DNA of 36,720 nt, from positions 1 through 36,720 of the forward strand of contig CADCTF010000160.1 of the NCBI GenBank assembly GCA_902805655.1, written 5' to 3'. The notes beneath the pieces were generated by a model. That model saw only the letters and a program-made list of their open reading frames with translations, did not search any database and was not told the DNA's origin. Source of the DNA: an uncultured Acidimicrobiales bacterium. Lineage in GTDB: Bacteria; Actinomycetota; Acidimicrobiia; Acidimicrobiales; CADCTF01. The translations under genes and the position numbers were made by a program. Position 1 is the stretch's first letter, and each line of letters opens with the position of its first letter. Positions 17,956 to 26,911 of the stretch are shown one piece after another.

Positions 17956-18839
17956 GCCTGCCGACGGGTGACGCCCGCATCCTCGACCGCGGCTACCGCC
18001 GCTACGACGGCCCTCGTGCCGGCACCGCCCACGCCGTGCGGTCGGTGATCGCCCACACCCTGCGCCGCATCCTGGGTCTGCGCCGCCCGGCCCGGGCCAA
18101 GGTGCTGCCCGTCATGGCCATCGCCTTCGCCTACATCCCGGCCATCGTGTTCGTCGGCATCGTGGCCTTGTCGGGCCGCTTCGGCGCCCGGGCGCAAGCC
18201 GACCTCATCGTGCCGCCGTACGGCGAGTACTACGGCTTCATCATCTCCGCCATCGTGCTGTTCGTGACGTTCGTGGCGCCCGAGGCGCTGTGCCCCGACC
18301 GGCGCTCCCGTTCGCTCAGCCTCTACCTCTCGTCACCGCTGACCCGCATGACGTACCTCCTCGGCAAGGTGCTCGCCGTCGCCATCGTCGTCGCCTTCGT
18401 CACCGTGGGCCCACCCTTGCTGCTGCTCTTCGGTCGCATGATGCAGAGCGCCGGGCCCGATGGCTTCCTCGCCTTCCTCGCCGTGCTGGGCCGGATGCTG
18501 GCGTCGGGCACGATGCTGGCGGCCCTCTACACCGCGGTGTCGATGGGAGTGGCCAGCCTGACGGACCGGCGGGCCGTGGCCGCCGCCGCGACGCTGCTGT
18601 TGCTCATCGGGTCGAGCATCGTCACCGGCACCATCGTCTACGGGCTGAACGGACCCTCGTGGGTGTTCGGGTCCCACCTCACCGCCGCGCCGCTCCTGCT
18701 CGTCAGCCGCATCTACGGCGAGAGCAGTGGTGACCCGCAGGTGACGACGCTGGCCCTGGCCGCAGGCGCACTGTTCTGGACCGCCCTCGGCAGCGCGGTG
18801 TGCGTGCTTCGGTATCGGTCTCTGCAGGTGACGCGGTGA
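17952..18839 (+). CDS. ABC-2 type permease 1
   Basis: 295 residues from GTG 17952, overlapping the previous stop. A cytoplasmic N-terminus (RILDRGYRRYDGPRAGT) precedes about six membrane segments: near 55-75, 95-115, 140-160, 180-200, 210-230 and 265-290. The middle PDRRSRSLSLYLSSPLTRMTYLLGKVLA is typical of ABC-2 permeases that contact the ATPase. Membrane partner of the ATPase just upstream. Confidence 0.88.
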   Translation: MSLPTGDARILDRGYRRYDGPRAGTAHAVRSVIAHTLRRILGLRRPARAKVLPVMAIAFAYIPAIVFVGIVALSGRFGARAQADLIVPPYGEYYGFIISAIVLFVTFVAPEALCPDRRSRSLSLYLSSPLTRMTYLLGKVLAVAIVVAFVTVGPPLLLLFGRMMQSAGPDGFLAFLAVLGRMLASGTMLAALYTAVSMGVASLTDRRAVAAAATLLLLIGSSIVTGTIVYGLNGPSWVFGSHLTAAPLLLVSRIYGESSGDPQVTTLALAAGALFWTALGSAVCVLRYRSLQVTR

Positions 18840-19762
18840 CCGACGACGCGGTCATCGAGGTCGACGAGGTCTCCAAGTTCTTCGGCGGCATCGTGGCGCT
18901 CTCCGAGGTCTCGTGCACCGTAGGGCCGGGCATCACCGCGCTGCTCGGGCCGAACGGCGCCGGCAAGTCGACGTTGCTGCGCATCATGTGCGGCCTCACT
19001 CCCCCGTCACGCGGGCAGGTGCGCATCCTCGGCCGGGTTCCCCGCCGCGACCTCGACGTGACCCGGCTCATCGGTCTCGTGCCGCAACAGGAGGCACTGT
19101 TCGACCCGCTCACCGCGCTGCAGTTCGTGGAGCTGGCCGGACGGCTGCAGAAGGTCGACCAGCCCCGGCCGGCGGCCGAAGCCGCGCTGCACCTCGTCGA
19201 GCTCGACCCGGGCGATGGCCGGCCGGTGCGCACGTACTCGAAGGGCATGCGCCAGCGGGTGAAGGTGGCCCAGGCTCTCGTCCACTCACCGCAGGTCGTC
19301 ATGCTCGACGAGCCCCTGGAGGGCCTCGATCCTCGCCAGCGGCTGCGGATGATCGCGCTGTTCCGCCGGCTGGCCGACGAGGGCCGCACGGTGCTCGTCT
19401 CGAGCCATGTGCTCGACGAGGTGGAGAAGCTCGGCTCTCGCGTCCTCGTCATCGCCGAAGGCCGCCTGGCTGCCACGGGCGACTTCCACCAGATCCGCGA
19501 GCTCATGGACGACCGGCCCCACCGGCTCCGCCTGGGCGCGGACAAGCCGCGAGCTCTGGCCGCCGGGCTGCTCGATGCCGCCGCGGTGGTCGGTGCGTGG
19601 GTGCAGGGACCCGAGACGGTCATCGTCGACACGGTGGACGTCGCCGCCTTCCGCCATGCGGTGGCCGGCGTCGCTCGCCAACGGGACGTGCGCCTGCACG
19701 AGGTCGTCGCGCTCGACGACGACCTCGACAGCGTGTTCCGCTACCTCGTGGGCCGGCGCTGA
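18836..19762 (+). CDS. ABC transporter ATP-binding protein 2
   Basis: 308 residues from GTG 18836 (VTDDAVIEVDEVSKFFGG), overlapping the permease 1 stop as GTGA. Walker A GPNGAGKSTLLRIMCG near residue 40, Q-loop IGLVPQQEALFDPLT, signature YSKGMRQRVKVAQALVHS, Walker B VVMLDEPLEGLDPRQ, switch His in VSSHVLDEVEKLG. The C-terminal region of about 100 residues ends VALDDDLDSVFRYLVGRR, again the exporter type. The core is clearly different from ATPase 1, so this is a second transporter or the second half of a heteromeric one. Confidence 0.93.
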   Translation: MTDDAVIEVDEVSKFFGGIVALSEVSCTVGPGITALLGPNGAGKSTLLRIMCGLTPPSRGQVRILGRVPRRDLDVTRLIGLVPQQEALFDPLTALQFVELAGRLQKVDQPRPAAEAALHLVELDPGDGRPVRTYSKGMRQRVKVAQALVHSPQVVMLDEPLEGLDPRQRLRMIALFRRLADEGRTVLVSSHVLDEVEKLGSRVLVIAEGRLAATGDFHQIRELMDDRPHRLRLGADKPRALAAGLLDAAAVVGAWVQGPETVIVDTVDVAAFRHAVAGVARQRDVRLHEVVALDDDLDSVFRYLVGRR

Positions 19763-20469
19763 TGTCGGACATCTACCGCCTCATCCTGCGGACCCAGCTG
19801 AACCGGGGTCGCGCCGCCGCCCTGCTCGCCATCGCCGCGGTCGGGATGCTCCTCGCCTTCGCCGTCCGGGTGACGGTGTCCGCCTCCGATCGGCCCGAAG
19901 CGGCCTACTCGCTCGTCGACGGGTTCGGCCTCGGCCTGTTGGTGCCCACCACCGCACTGGTGTTCGCGTCGACCGCGCTCGGCGACCCGGCCGAGGACCG
20001 CACCCTGGTGTACCTCTGGCTCCGGCCGATCCCCCGCTGGCAGATCACCGTCGCCAGCCTGGCTGCGAGCCTCAGCATCGCGGTGCCCTTCGCCATCGTG
20101 CCGACGGTGATCATGGCGCTGCTGGCCGACGGCGGCATCGACCTGGTCGGCGCCTCGCTCGGCGCCGCGGCAGCCGCCTCCTTGGCCTACTGCTCGATCT
20201 TCCTCGGCTTCGGGCTCGTGGTGCGGCGGGCCCTGGTGTGGGGGCTCACGTACCTGCTGATCTGGGAGGGCTTCGTCGCCCGCAGCGGCACCACCGCCAC
20301 CCGGCTCTCGGTGCTCGGCTACGCCCGGACGCTCTTCGCCGATCTGGCCGGTCAGGCGCCGCCCACGCTGGCTTCGAGCACGTCGGTGGCCATCGCCGCC
20401 CCGTTCGTGATCGGGGCGGCGGCGATCGCGCTCACGACATGGCTCCTGTGCCGCATCGACGTGGCGTGA
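19762..20469 (+). CDS. ABC-2 type permease 2
   Basis: 235 residues from ATG 19762, joined to the ATPase 2 stop as TGATG. Starts IYRLILRTQLNRGRAAALL and shows about six membrane segments (near 20-37, 55-75, 95-120, 130-155, 160-175 and 205-230). It contains DPAEDRTLVYLWLRPIPRWQ, the usual cytoplasmic contact segment after the second helix. Works with ATPase 2. Its stop overlaps the oxidase start. Confidence 0.86.
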   Translation: MSDIYRLILRTQLNRGRAAALLAIAAVGMLLAFAVRVTVSASDRPEAAYSLVDGFGLGLLVPTTALVFASTALGDPAEDRTLVYLWLRPIPRWQITVASLAASLSIAVPFAIVPTVIMALLADGGIDLVGASLGAAAAASLAYCSIFLGFGLVVRRALVWGLTYLLIWEGFVARSGTTATRLSVLGYARTLFADLAGQAPPTLASSTSVAIAAPFVIGAAAIALTTWLLCRIDVA

Positions 20470-21839
20470 CCGTGGTCGACGGGTTGCTCGGACCGCTGGC
20501 TTCGGCGGTGGGCGCAGCGCACGTGCTGACCGACGCGGACGTGGTCGCCGGCTACGCGGTCGACTGGACCGGCCGCTTCCGCGGGTCGACGTCGGTCGTG
20601 GTGCGGCCGGGCTCGACTGCGGAGGTTGCCGCCGTGCTGCGCATCTGCGACGACGCAGGAGTGGCCGTGGTGCCGCAGGGCGGCAACACCGGGCTGGTCG
20701 GCGGGAGCGTGCCACTGGCCGGCGAGGTGGTGCTGAGCCTGGCGCGGCTGGCGGACCTGGAGGACGTGGACCCGGCGGCGGCTCAGGTCACTGCCGGAGC
20801 GGGCGTGTCCATCGGCCGCCTCCAGGCGGCCGCGACGGAAGCCGGTCTGGCCTACGGGGTCGATCTGGCCAGCCGCGACACCGCGACCGTGGGCGGCACG
20901 ATCGCCACCAACGCCGCCGGGCTGCGAGCGCTTCGCTACGGCGACACGAGGTCGCAGCTGGTGGGCGTGGAGGCCGTGCTGGCCGACGGTCGGGTCGTCA
21001 CCCACCTCGGTGGGCTGGTGCGCGACAACACCGGGTACCACCTGCCGTCGCTGCTCTGCGGCAGCGAGGGCACCCTCGCCGTCGTCACCAAGGCCCGGTT
21101 GCGGCTGGTGCCTCGGTACTCCGAGCGGGTGGTGGCCCTGCTCGCCTTCGACTCGGTCGATGCCGCGCTGGTTGCCGCCGGGTCGATGCGGTCTCGGCTG
21201 TCGTCGGTGGACGCGGCCGAGCTGTTCCTGCAGACCGGCCTCGACCTCGTGGCGGAGGTCACCGGCCTCCCGGCTCCGTTCCCGGCCCGCCACGTCGCCT
21301 ACCTGTTGGTGGAGGCCGCCGACCGGCTCGACCCCACCGACGCGCTCGCCGAGGCCCTGGCCGACGTCGGTGCCGTGGCCGACGTGGCGGTGGCCTCTGC
21401 GGCTTCGGCCCGCCAGCGCCTGTGGGCATACCGAGAGCGCCACACCGAGGCCATCAACGCCATCGGCACACCCCACAAGCTGGACGTGGCGCTTCCCGCG
21501 TCAGCGATCGCCGCCTTCGTCGCAGAGGCACCCCACCGCATCGCGGCGCTCGCGCCCCAGGCCCGCACGTGGATCTTCGGGCACGCGGCCGACGGCAACC
21601 TGCACGTCAACGTCACCGGCCTCGCACCCGACGACGACCAGGTGGACGAGACGGTGCTGCGGCTGGCGGCCTCCTACGGCGGCAGCATCAGCGCCGAGCA
21701 CGGCATCGGCACGGCCAAGCGAGCGTGGCTGGGGCTGAACCGCAGCGACACAGAGATCGCGGCCTTCCGGGCCATCAAGGCGGCGCTCGACCCCCGGGGC
21801 ACCCTCAACCCGAACGTGCTGTTGCCGCCGCCGGCGTAG
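20466..21839 (+). CDS. FAD-linked oxidase (D-2-hydroxyacid / glycolate oxidase GlcD type)
   Basis: 457 residues from GTG 20466 (overlap GTGA with the permease); GTG 20472 is possible. The N-terminal VAO-type FAD domain shows VVVRPGSTAEVAAVLRICDDAGVAVVPQGGNTGLVGGSVP (about 40-80), with LASRDTATVGGTIATNAAGLRALRYGDTR and a Gly-Leu-Val-x-Asp-Asn-Thr-Gly-Tyr stretch; the C-terminal oxidase domain ends with IFGHAADGNLHVNV, SAEHGIGTAKR and LDPRGTLNPNVLLP. Oxidises a 2-hydroxy acid such as D-lactate, glycolate or D-2-hydroxyglutarate; which one is not visible. Fully coupled to the ABC genes upstream, an unusual partner; the link may only be shared transcription. Confidence 0.93.
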   Translation: MTVVDGLLGPLASAVGAAHVLTDADVVAGYAVDWTGRFRGSTSVVVRPGSTAEVAAVLRICDDAGVAVVPQGGNTGLVGGSVPLAGEVVLSLARLADLEDVDPAAAQVTAGAGVSIGRLQAAATEAGLAYGVDLASRDTATVGGTIATNAAGLRALRYGDTRSQLVGVEAVLADGRVVTHLGGLVRDNTGYHLPSLLCGSEGTLAVVTKARLRLVPRYSERVVALLAFDSVDAALVAAGSMRSRLSSVDAAELFLQTGLDLVAEVTGLPAPFPARHVAYLLVEAADRLDPTDALAEALADVGAVADVAVASAASARQRLWAYRERHTEAINAIGTPHKLDVALPASAIAAFVAEAPHRIAALAPQARTWIFGHAADGNLHVNVTGLAPDDDQVDETVLRLAASYGGSISAEHGIGTAKRAWLGLNRSDTEIAAFRAIKAALDPRGTLNPNVLLPPPA

Positions 21840-21860
21840 GGCCGCTCTGTCGCTGGGGAA

Positions 21861-22055
21861 CTACGGGTTCCTGCTGGTATCCCCGCCGCTGCCGCCGCCG
21901 GTCGCACCCGTTCCACCCTCGTTGTTGCCGCCGGGGTTGCGGTCGCTCGGGCTGCCTTCGCCGGCTCCCCCGCCCGCGCCCTGCTCACATGCCACACCAC
22001 CGGCCAGCGTGAGGACGGCCAACCCGGCCAGCAAGGCCCTGCTCCAACGGTTCAT
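21861..22055 (-). CDS. Small Gly-rich lipoprotein
   Basis: 64 residues from ATG 22055, preceded by GGAG about four bases upstream. Signal peptide LLAGLAVLTLAGGVAC with a lipobox ending at Cys 23; the mature part is only about 41 residues, almost all Gly, Ser, Asn, Glu and Thr, and likely disordered. Such tiny lipoproteins occur in actinobacteria without known function. Convergent with the oxidase, divergent from the carbonic anhydrase. The lipobox, the ribosome site and the frame support a real gene. Confidence 0.6.
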   Translation of the reverse strand: MNRWSRALLAGLAVLTLAGGVACEQGAGGGAGEGSPSDRNPGGNNEGGTGATGGGSGGDTSRNP

Positions 22056-22119
22056 CCCTCTCCCGTACCCGGTCCGGGTCGCCACAATCGCGGAACCGTT
22101 GACGTGGCAACGTGTCGGC

Positions 22120-22632
22120 ATGATCAAGACCTTCGAGGGACGAACGCCGGTGGTGCCCGCCTCCGTCTGGATCGCCGAGACCGCCTTCGTGCTGGGTGAC
22201 GTGGAGATCGGCGAGGGTTCGAGCGTGTGGCCGGGCGCGGTGGTGCGGGGCGACTTCTCGTCCATCCGCATCGGGTCGAACACCCACATCGAGGACAACG
22301 TCGTCGTCCACTGCGGCGAGCCGCTGACCATCGGCGACAACGTCACCGCCGGGCACGGGGTGGTCATCCACTGCAGGAGCGTCGGCGACAACGTCCTGCT
22401 CGGCAACAACTCCACCATCCTCGATGGAGCCGAGATCGGCAGCTTCTGCGTCGTCGCCGCCGGCGCCGTGGTGACACCGCGCACCGTCGTGCCCGAGGGC
22501 TCGTTCGTCAAGGGGCTCCCCGCCGTCGTCGAGCCGATCTCACCGGAGCGCCTCGAGCGGATGAAGTCGCGCAGCAACACCGACACCGGCTACGCCGCGA
22601 TGATCAAGCGCTACAAGGCCGACGGGCTCTAG
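22120..22632 (+). CDS. Gamma-class carbonic anhydrase-like hexapeptide-repeat protein
   Basis: 170 residues from ATG 22120. A left-handed beta-helix built of hexapeptide repeats runs from about 10 to 140 (GDVEIGEGSSVWPGAVVRGDFSSIRIG, NTHIEDNVVVHC, TAGHGVVIHC, GDNVLLGNNSTILDGAEIG), then a C-terminal helix (SPERLERMKSRSNTDTGY). The His residues in HIEDNVVVHC and AGHGVVIHC sit where zinc ligands are found in this family, so it may hydrate CO2, although many such proteins are not active. Trimer expected, cytoplasmic. CAACGT ends six bases before the ATG, a weak -10 candidate. Confidence 0.9.
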   Translation: MIKTFEGRTPVVPASVWIAETAFVLGDVEIGEGSSVWPGAVVRGDFSSIRIGSNTHIEDNVVVHCGEPLTIGDNVTAGHGVVIHCRSVGDNVLLGNNSTILDGAEIGSFCVVAAGAVVTPRTVVPEGSFVKGLPAVVEPISPERLERMKSRSNTDTGYAAMIKRYKADGL

Positions 22633-22642
22633 GCCGGATCTC

Positions 22643-22648
22643 TACGCT
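22643..22648 (+). promoter_or_regulatory. -10 element TACGCT for the nitroreductase
   Basis: TACGCT ends eight bases before ATG 22657, only 10 bases beyond the preceding stop; leaderless start expected. Confidence 0.5.
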
Positions 22649-22656
22649 GCGGGATC

Positions 22657-23313
22657 ATGGTCGACCTCCTCGAAGGGCTCGCCACCACGCGAGCGATCCG
22701 CCGCTTCCGGCCCGATCCCATCCCCGACGACCACCTGGCCCAGATCTTCTTCGCGGCCACTCGCGCGCCGTCCGGGTCGAACCGGCAGCCGTTCCGGATG
22801 CTCGTGCTGCGGGACGGGCCCCGGGCCACGCAGGCCAAGGCCGTTCTCGGGCAAGGGTTCCGGGCCGGATGGTCGGCCAAGCAGACGGATGGCTCGTACA
22901 CCGAGGCCGGCAACAGCCGTCGGGCCCGTTCCAACCAGGCCCTGCAGCACATGGTCGACCACTTCGAGGACATCCCCGTCGTCGTGCTGCCGTGCCTGGT
23001 GCGGTACCGCCGGCCGGTGCCCACCGAGGGTGCATCGGTGTACCCGGCGTGCCAGAACCTGTTGCTGGCGGCTCGCGCCCTCGGCTACGGCGGGGTGATC
23101 ACGATGTGGCACTCGGCGGTGGAACCGGAGCTGCGGGAGCTGCTGGCCATCCCCGAGGGCGTGGCCATCTGCGCCACCATCCCGATGGGCAAGCCGGTGG
23201 GCCGGCACGGGCCGGTGCGCCGCCGACCAGTGCGCGAGCTGGTCTACGACGACTCCTGGGAGTCACCGGCACCTTGGGCGGCCGACCCGCCGGGGACACG
23301 GTTCACCGGGTGA
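22657..23313 (+). CDS. Nitroreductase family protein (FMN-dependent)
   Basis: 218 residues from ATG 22657. N-terminal LATTRAIRRFRPDPIPDDHL and FFAATRAPSGSNRQPFRMLVL carry the Arg and Ser residues that bind FMN phosphate; CQNLLLAARALGYGGVITMW in the middle forms the dimer and flavin contacts; the C-terminus around IPEGVAICATIPMGKPVGR is also typical. A dimeric NAD(P)H-dependent flavin oxidoreductase; the natural substrate is unknown (nitro compounds, quinones and other acceptors in the family). Its stop overlaps the start of the YjbR-like gene (GTGA). Confidence 0.92.
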   Translation: MVDLLEGLATTRAIRRFRPDPIPDDHLAQIFFAATRAPSGSNRQPFRMLVLRDGPRATQAKAVLGQGFRAGWSAKQTDGSYTEAGNSRRARSNQALQHMVDHFEDIPVVVLPCLVRYRRPVPTEGASVYPACQNLLLAARALGYGGVITMWHSAVEPELRELLAIPEGVAICATIPMGKPVGRHGPVRRRPVRELVYDDSWESPAPWAADPPGTRFTG

Positions 23314-23687
23314 CAGCGCGCGCACCCGTGGAGGTGCCGGAGCACATCGTCGAGCGGGTCAGGATGCTGTGCCTGGCGCTGCCGGAGACGACGGTGCGGG
23401 TCGACGGCTGGGCGCAGTCGTTCGACATCCGCCGGAGGTCGTTCTGCCTGCTCGCGGCACCGGAGGACCCGGACGGCACGCCCGTCCCGCTCCTCGTGCT
23501 GCGCGCCGACCCCGACGAGCGCGAGGTGCTGTTGGCCACCGGCCACCCGTACTTCGCATCGAGGTCGGGCCCGGACCGTCTCGGCGTGCTGCTGACCGAC
23601 GATACGGACTGGGACGAGATCCGCGAGCTGGTGACCGAGAGCTACAGGATCCTTGCGCCGAAGAAGCTCACTGCTCTCCTCGACTAG
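23310..23687 (+). CDS. MmcQ/YjbR family protein
   Basis: 125 residues from GTG 23310 (overlap with the nitroreductase stop). One domain: MLCLALPETTVRVDGWAQSFDIRRRSFCLLA, a strand-rich middle with LLVLRADPDEREVLLAT, a helix and FASRSGPDRLGVLLTDDTDWDEIRELVTESYRILAPKK, the usual YjbR C-terminal helix. The family is small, cytoplasmic and of double-winged, DNA-binding-like fold; its role is unknown. Coupled translation with the nitroreductase. Confidence 0.85.
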   Translation: MTARAPVEVPEHIVERVRMLCLALPETTVRVDGWAQSFDIRRRSFCLLAAPEDPDGTPVPLLVLRADPDEREVLLATGHPYFASRSGPDRLGVLLTDDTDWDEIRELVTESYRILAPKKLTALLD

Positions 23688-23691
23688 TCGG

Positions 23692-23709
23692 CCGCGGCTC
23701 CCGCCGCGG
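23692..23709. terminator. Hairpin between convergent YjbR-like gene and gatB
   Basis: CCGCGGC-TCCC-GCCGCGG, a 7-bp all-GC stem with a 4-nt loop, sits between the two stops. It lacks a T-run, so it is only a possible bidirectional terminator. Confidence 0.4.
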
Positions 23710-23712
23710 TGC

Positions 23713-25146
23713 CTATCCGTCGCGGCGCTCTTGGAGGATGCGGGTGACGGCCTTGCCGTCGGCCTGGCCCTGCGTCTTCTTCATGACCTGACCGATGAAG
23801 AGGCCGGAGACCTTGGGGTCACCATCGAGGAAGCGCTGCCAGGGCCCGGGGTTGGCTTCGATCACCTGGTCCACGACGGCTTGGAGGGCGGAGGTGTCCA
23901 TGGCTTCGAAGCCCCGGTCCTCGGCGATGGCCTCGGGGTCATCGGACTCCCCCGCCAGCATGGCGGCCAGCACCTGCTTCGACTGCGTCGCCGTCAGCTT
24001 CCCGGTCGCCTCCAGGGTCACGACCCGGGCGAACGACTCCGCACTCAGCCGGGCGGCGCCGTCCGGGTCGGCGGCCACCTCGTTGGCGGCCCGGTTGAGC
24101 GCGATGCGGGGATCCGCGCCGGCCCCGATGGCGGCCAGCACCAGCCCGTCGAGGTCCTGCTCGACCAGGAGCGCCACGGCTGCCGGCTCCGTGTGTGCCG
24201 CAGACGCGAGGGCTCGGCGTCGGTCGGAGGGCATCGGGGCGAGCGAGTCGCGAACGGCCTTGCGCCACTGGTCGTCAGGCGCCAGCGGGACCAGGTCGGG
24301 CTCGGGGAAGTAGCGGTAGTCGTCCGCCTCCTCCTTCGACCGCATGGAGGAGGTGCGACCCTCGTCCTCGTTCCAGTGGCGGGTCTCCTGCACCACCCGG
24401 TCACCGGACTCGAGCAGATCGATCTGCCGCCCGGTCTCGTACTCGACGGCCCGCCCGAGCGACCGCAGCGAGTTCATGTTCTTGATCTCACACCGCGTGC
24501 CGAGGGCGGTGGAGCCCCGGGGGCGGACGGACACGTTGGCGTCGACACGTAGCGACCCCTCCTCCATCTTCCCGTCGGAGGCGCCGGTGGCGACGAGGAT
24601 GGCCCGCAGCTCGGACACGTAGGCCCGAGCCTCTTCTGCGGAGCCGATCTCCGGCTCGCTGACGATCTCGACGAGCGGCACGCCGGCCCGGTTGTAGTCG
24701 ACCAACGAGTGGGTGGCGTCGCCGATGCGGCCGCCGCCGCCCATGTGCGTCGACTTGCCGGTGTCCTCTTCCATGTGGGCCCGGGTGACGCCGATGCGCT
24801 TGCCGTTCGGCAGCTCGAGCCAACCGTCGGAGTTGATCGGCTCGTCGTACTGGCTGACCTGATAGTCCTTCGGCATGTCCGGATAGAAGTAGTTCTTCCG
24901 GTGGAAGATGCTCGGCCGGATGTCGCAGTGGAGCGCCTCGCCGATGCGCATGGCGTACTCCACCGACTGGCGGTTCAGCACGGGCAGCGAGCCCGGCAGG
25001 CCCAGACAGACCGGGCACACGTTGGTGTTGGGCTCCTCGCCGAAGGCGTTGCGGCAGCCGCAGAAGAGCTTGGTCTCGGTGCGGAGCTCGCAGTGCACCT
25101 CGAGGCCGATCACGACCTCCCAGCGGCCTGCTGCGTCGGGGCTCAT
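23713..25146 (-). CDS. gatB: Asp-tRNA(Asn)/Glu-tRNA(Gln) amidotransferase subunit B
   Basis: tRNA-binding and kinase-like subunit of GatCAB, which converts misacylated Glu-tRNA(Gln) (and Asp-tRNA(Asn) where needed) to the amide form. 477 residues from ATG 25146, overlapping the gatA stop as ATGA. N-terminal [41 protein letters not shown] with Cys residues for zinc, [40 protein letters not shown], and a YqeY-like C-terminal helical domain from about 330 on ending [15 protein letters not shown]. Full length, no defect seen. Confidence 0.97.
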   Translation of the reverse strand: MSPDAAGRWEVVIGLEVHCELRTETKLFCGCRNAFGEEPNTNVCPVCLGLPGSLPVLNRQSVEYAMRIGEALHCDIRPSIFHRKNYFYPDMPKDYQVSQYDEPINSDGWLELPNGKRIGVTRAHMEEDTGKSTHMGGGGRIGDATHSLVDYNRAGVPLVEIVSEPEIGSAEEARAYVSELRAILVATGASDGKMEEGSLRVDANVSVRPRGSTALGTRCEIKNMNSLRSLGRAVEYETGRQIDLLESGDRVVQETRHWNEDEGRTSSMRSKEEADDYRYFPEPDLVPLAPDDQWRKAVRDSLAPMPSDRRRALASAAHTEPAAVALLVEQDLDGLVLAAIGAGADPRIALNRAANEVAADPDGAARLSAESFARVVTLEATGKLTATQSKQVLAAMLAGESDDPEAIAEDRGFEAMDTSALQAVVDQVIEANPGPWQRFLDGDPKVSGLFIGQVMKKTQGQADGKAVTRILQERRDG

Positions 25147-26579
25147 GCCATCACCGTCGCGGCGGTGGCTGCGGCCTCGAGGGCACCGGCGACCCGGAAC
25201 ATGACCGTCTCGCCGAGGGCCGGAGCGAGCACCTGCACGCCGACCGGCATGCCGTCGTCGCCGGTGCCGAAGGGCACGCTCATCGCCGGGTGACCGGCCA
25301 GGTTCGAGGGGATCGTGCACACGTCGCTGAGATACATGGCGAGAGGGTTCTCCGTCTTGGCCCCGAACGCGAACGCCGTCGTAGGGGCCGTGGGTGAGAG
25401 GAGTGCGTCGAAGTGCTCATAGGCCGCGTCGAAATCGCGGGTGATGAGGGTGCGGACCCGTTGCGCCTGCCCGTAGTAGGCGTCGTAGTAGCCCGCGGAC
25501 AGTGCGTAGGTGCCGAGCATGATGCGGCGCTTGACCTCGGGGCCGAACCCGGCGGCCCGGGTCTGCTCGTACATGGCGGTGATGTCCGACGCGTCGGCCC
25601 GCAGCCCGTAGCGCACGCCGTCGTAGCGGCTCAGGTTGGACGACGCTTCGGCGGGAGCGATGAGGTAGTAGGCGGACAGGCCGTAGATCGTGGCCGCCAC
25701 CGACACCTCCTCCACCTTGGCGCCGGCGGCGGAGAGCACGTCGGCCGCCTCCCGCACCCGAGCGGCGACGTCCGGGTCGATGCCCTCGAGGAGCTCCCGG
25801 ATGAGACCGATGCGAAGGCCGTCCACCCCCGCCTCGACCGCCTCCATGAGCGACGGCGCCGGCTGCGGGATGGAGGTCGAGTCGAGCGGGTCATGGCCGG
25901 CGATCACCTCGAGCAGCAGGGCACTGTCGGCCACGGTCGCGCTGAAGGGGCCGATCTGGTCGAGCGAGCTGGCGAAGGCGATGAGCCCGTATCGCGAGAC
26001 GGCCCCGTAGGTGGGCTTGACGCCGACCACCCCGCAGAAGGCAGCCGGCTGGCGGATGGAGCCGCCCGTGTCGGAGCCGAGCGCGAGGGGGGAGAAGCCG
26101 GCGGCCACCGCGGCCGCGCTGCCGCCGCTCGAGCCGCCGGGCACCCGGCTGGTGTCGAGCGGGTTCAAGGTCGGGCCGAAGGCGGAGTTCTCGGTGGACG
26201 AGCCCATGGCGAACTCGTCCAGGTTCGTCTTGCCGACGAACACCGCGCCGGCCACGCGGAGCCGCTCGACGACCGTGGCGTCGTAGGGCGGGCACCACCC
26301 GTCGAGGATCTTCGACGAGCAGGTGGTGGGCAGGCCACGGGTGCAGAGGTTGTCCTTCAGGGCCAGGGGCACGCCGGCCAGCCGACCTACAGACTCGCCG
26401 GCGGCAACCCGCCGGTCGACGTCGGCCGCCGCCTGGCGGGCCTGGTCGGCCAGCACCAGGTTGAAGGCGTGGATCTCCGGCTCCCGCCGCTCGATCTCGC
26501 CGAGGTGCTCCTCGACGACCTCGGCTGCGGTGCGCTCGCCGGTGCGCACCGCCTCGGCGATGTCCACTGCGGTCTTCAC
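25143..26579 (-). CDS. gatA: Glutamyl-tRNA(Gln) amidotransferase subunit A (amidase)
   Basis: Releases ammonia from glutamine for GatB. 478 residues from ATG 26579, overlapping the gatC stop (ATGA). The amidase-signature triad is visible as Lys 75 (LALKDN), Ser 150 ([13 protein letters not shown]) and the nucleophile Ser 174 ([14 protein letters not shown]). [23 protein letters not shown] and the [12 protein letters not shown] segment further support GatA rather than another amidase, as does the gatC-gatA-gatB order. Confidence 0.97.
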   Translation of the reverse strand: MKTAVDIAEAVRTGERTAAEVVEEHLGEIERREPEIHAFNLVLADQARQAAADVDRRVAAGESVGRLAGVPLALKDNLCTRGLPTTCSSKILDGWCPPYDATVVERLRVAGAVFVGKTNLDEFAMGSSTENSAFGPTLNPLDTSRVPGGSSGGSAAAVAAGFSPLALGSDTGGSIRQPAAFCGVVGVKPTYGAVSRYGLIAFASSLDQIGPFSATVADSALLLEVIAGHDPLDSTSIPQPAPSLMEAVEAGVDGLRIGLIRELLEGIDPDVAARVREAADVLSAAGAKVEEVSVAATIYGLSAYYLIAPAEASSNLSRYDGVRYGLRADASDITAMYEQTRAAGFGPEVKRRIMLGTYALSAGYYDAYYGQAQRVRTLITRDFDAAYEHFDALLSPTAPTTAFAFGAKTENPLAMYLSDVCTIPSNLAGHPAMSVPFGTGDDGMPVGVQVLAPALGETVMFRVAGALEAAATAATVMA

Positions 26580-26878
26580 GGAGCCTCACCCAGGATGCGG
26601 GGCACCCGGAAGCGCCCGGCCTCGGATGCAGGGGCCATGGCCAGCACCTCTGCCCGGTCGACGCCGGGCCGGGCCACGTCGTCCCGCAGCACGTTCTCCA
26701 TGGCCAGCGGGTGAGCGGTGGGCGGCACCCCTTCGGTGTCCAGCGCCTCGACGTCCTCGGCGTGCTCGAGCACCGCAGCCAGCTGCACGGCGAACAGCTC
26801 CACCTCTTCGTCGGTGACGGCCAGGCGGGCGAGACGGGCGACGGAGCGCACGTCGTCGGGGGTGATGCGGTTCGGCAT
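26576..26878 (-). CDS. gatC: Glutamyl-tRNA(Gln) amidotransferase subunit C
   Basis: Small scaffold subunit that wraps GatA and GatB together. 100 residues from ATG 26878; [52 protein letters not shown] is the family signature, followed by LRDDVARPG and [15 protein letters not shown] ends eight bases before the ATG with no ribosome site, so the gat operon probably starts leaderless here. The order gatC-gatA-gatB matches mycobacteria. Confidence 0.95.
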   Translation of the reverse strand: MPNRITPDDVRSVARLARLAVTDEEVELFAVQLAAVLEHAEDVEALDTEGVPPTAHPLAMENVLRDDVARPGVDRAEVLAMAPASEAGRFRVPRILGEAP

Positions 26879-26886
26879 GACCGGCG

Positions 26887-26892
26887 AGCCTA
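26887..26892 (-). promoter_or_regulatory. -10 element TAGGCT of the gatCAB operon
   Basis: On the minus strand TAGGCT ends eight bases before the gatC ATG, in the 33-base gap after the esterase gene. Confidence 0.5.
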
Positions 26893-26911
26893 CGCGGCAG
26901 GGGTGTTTCCC

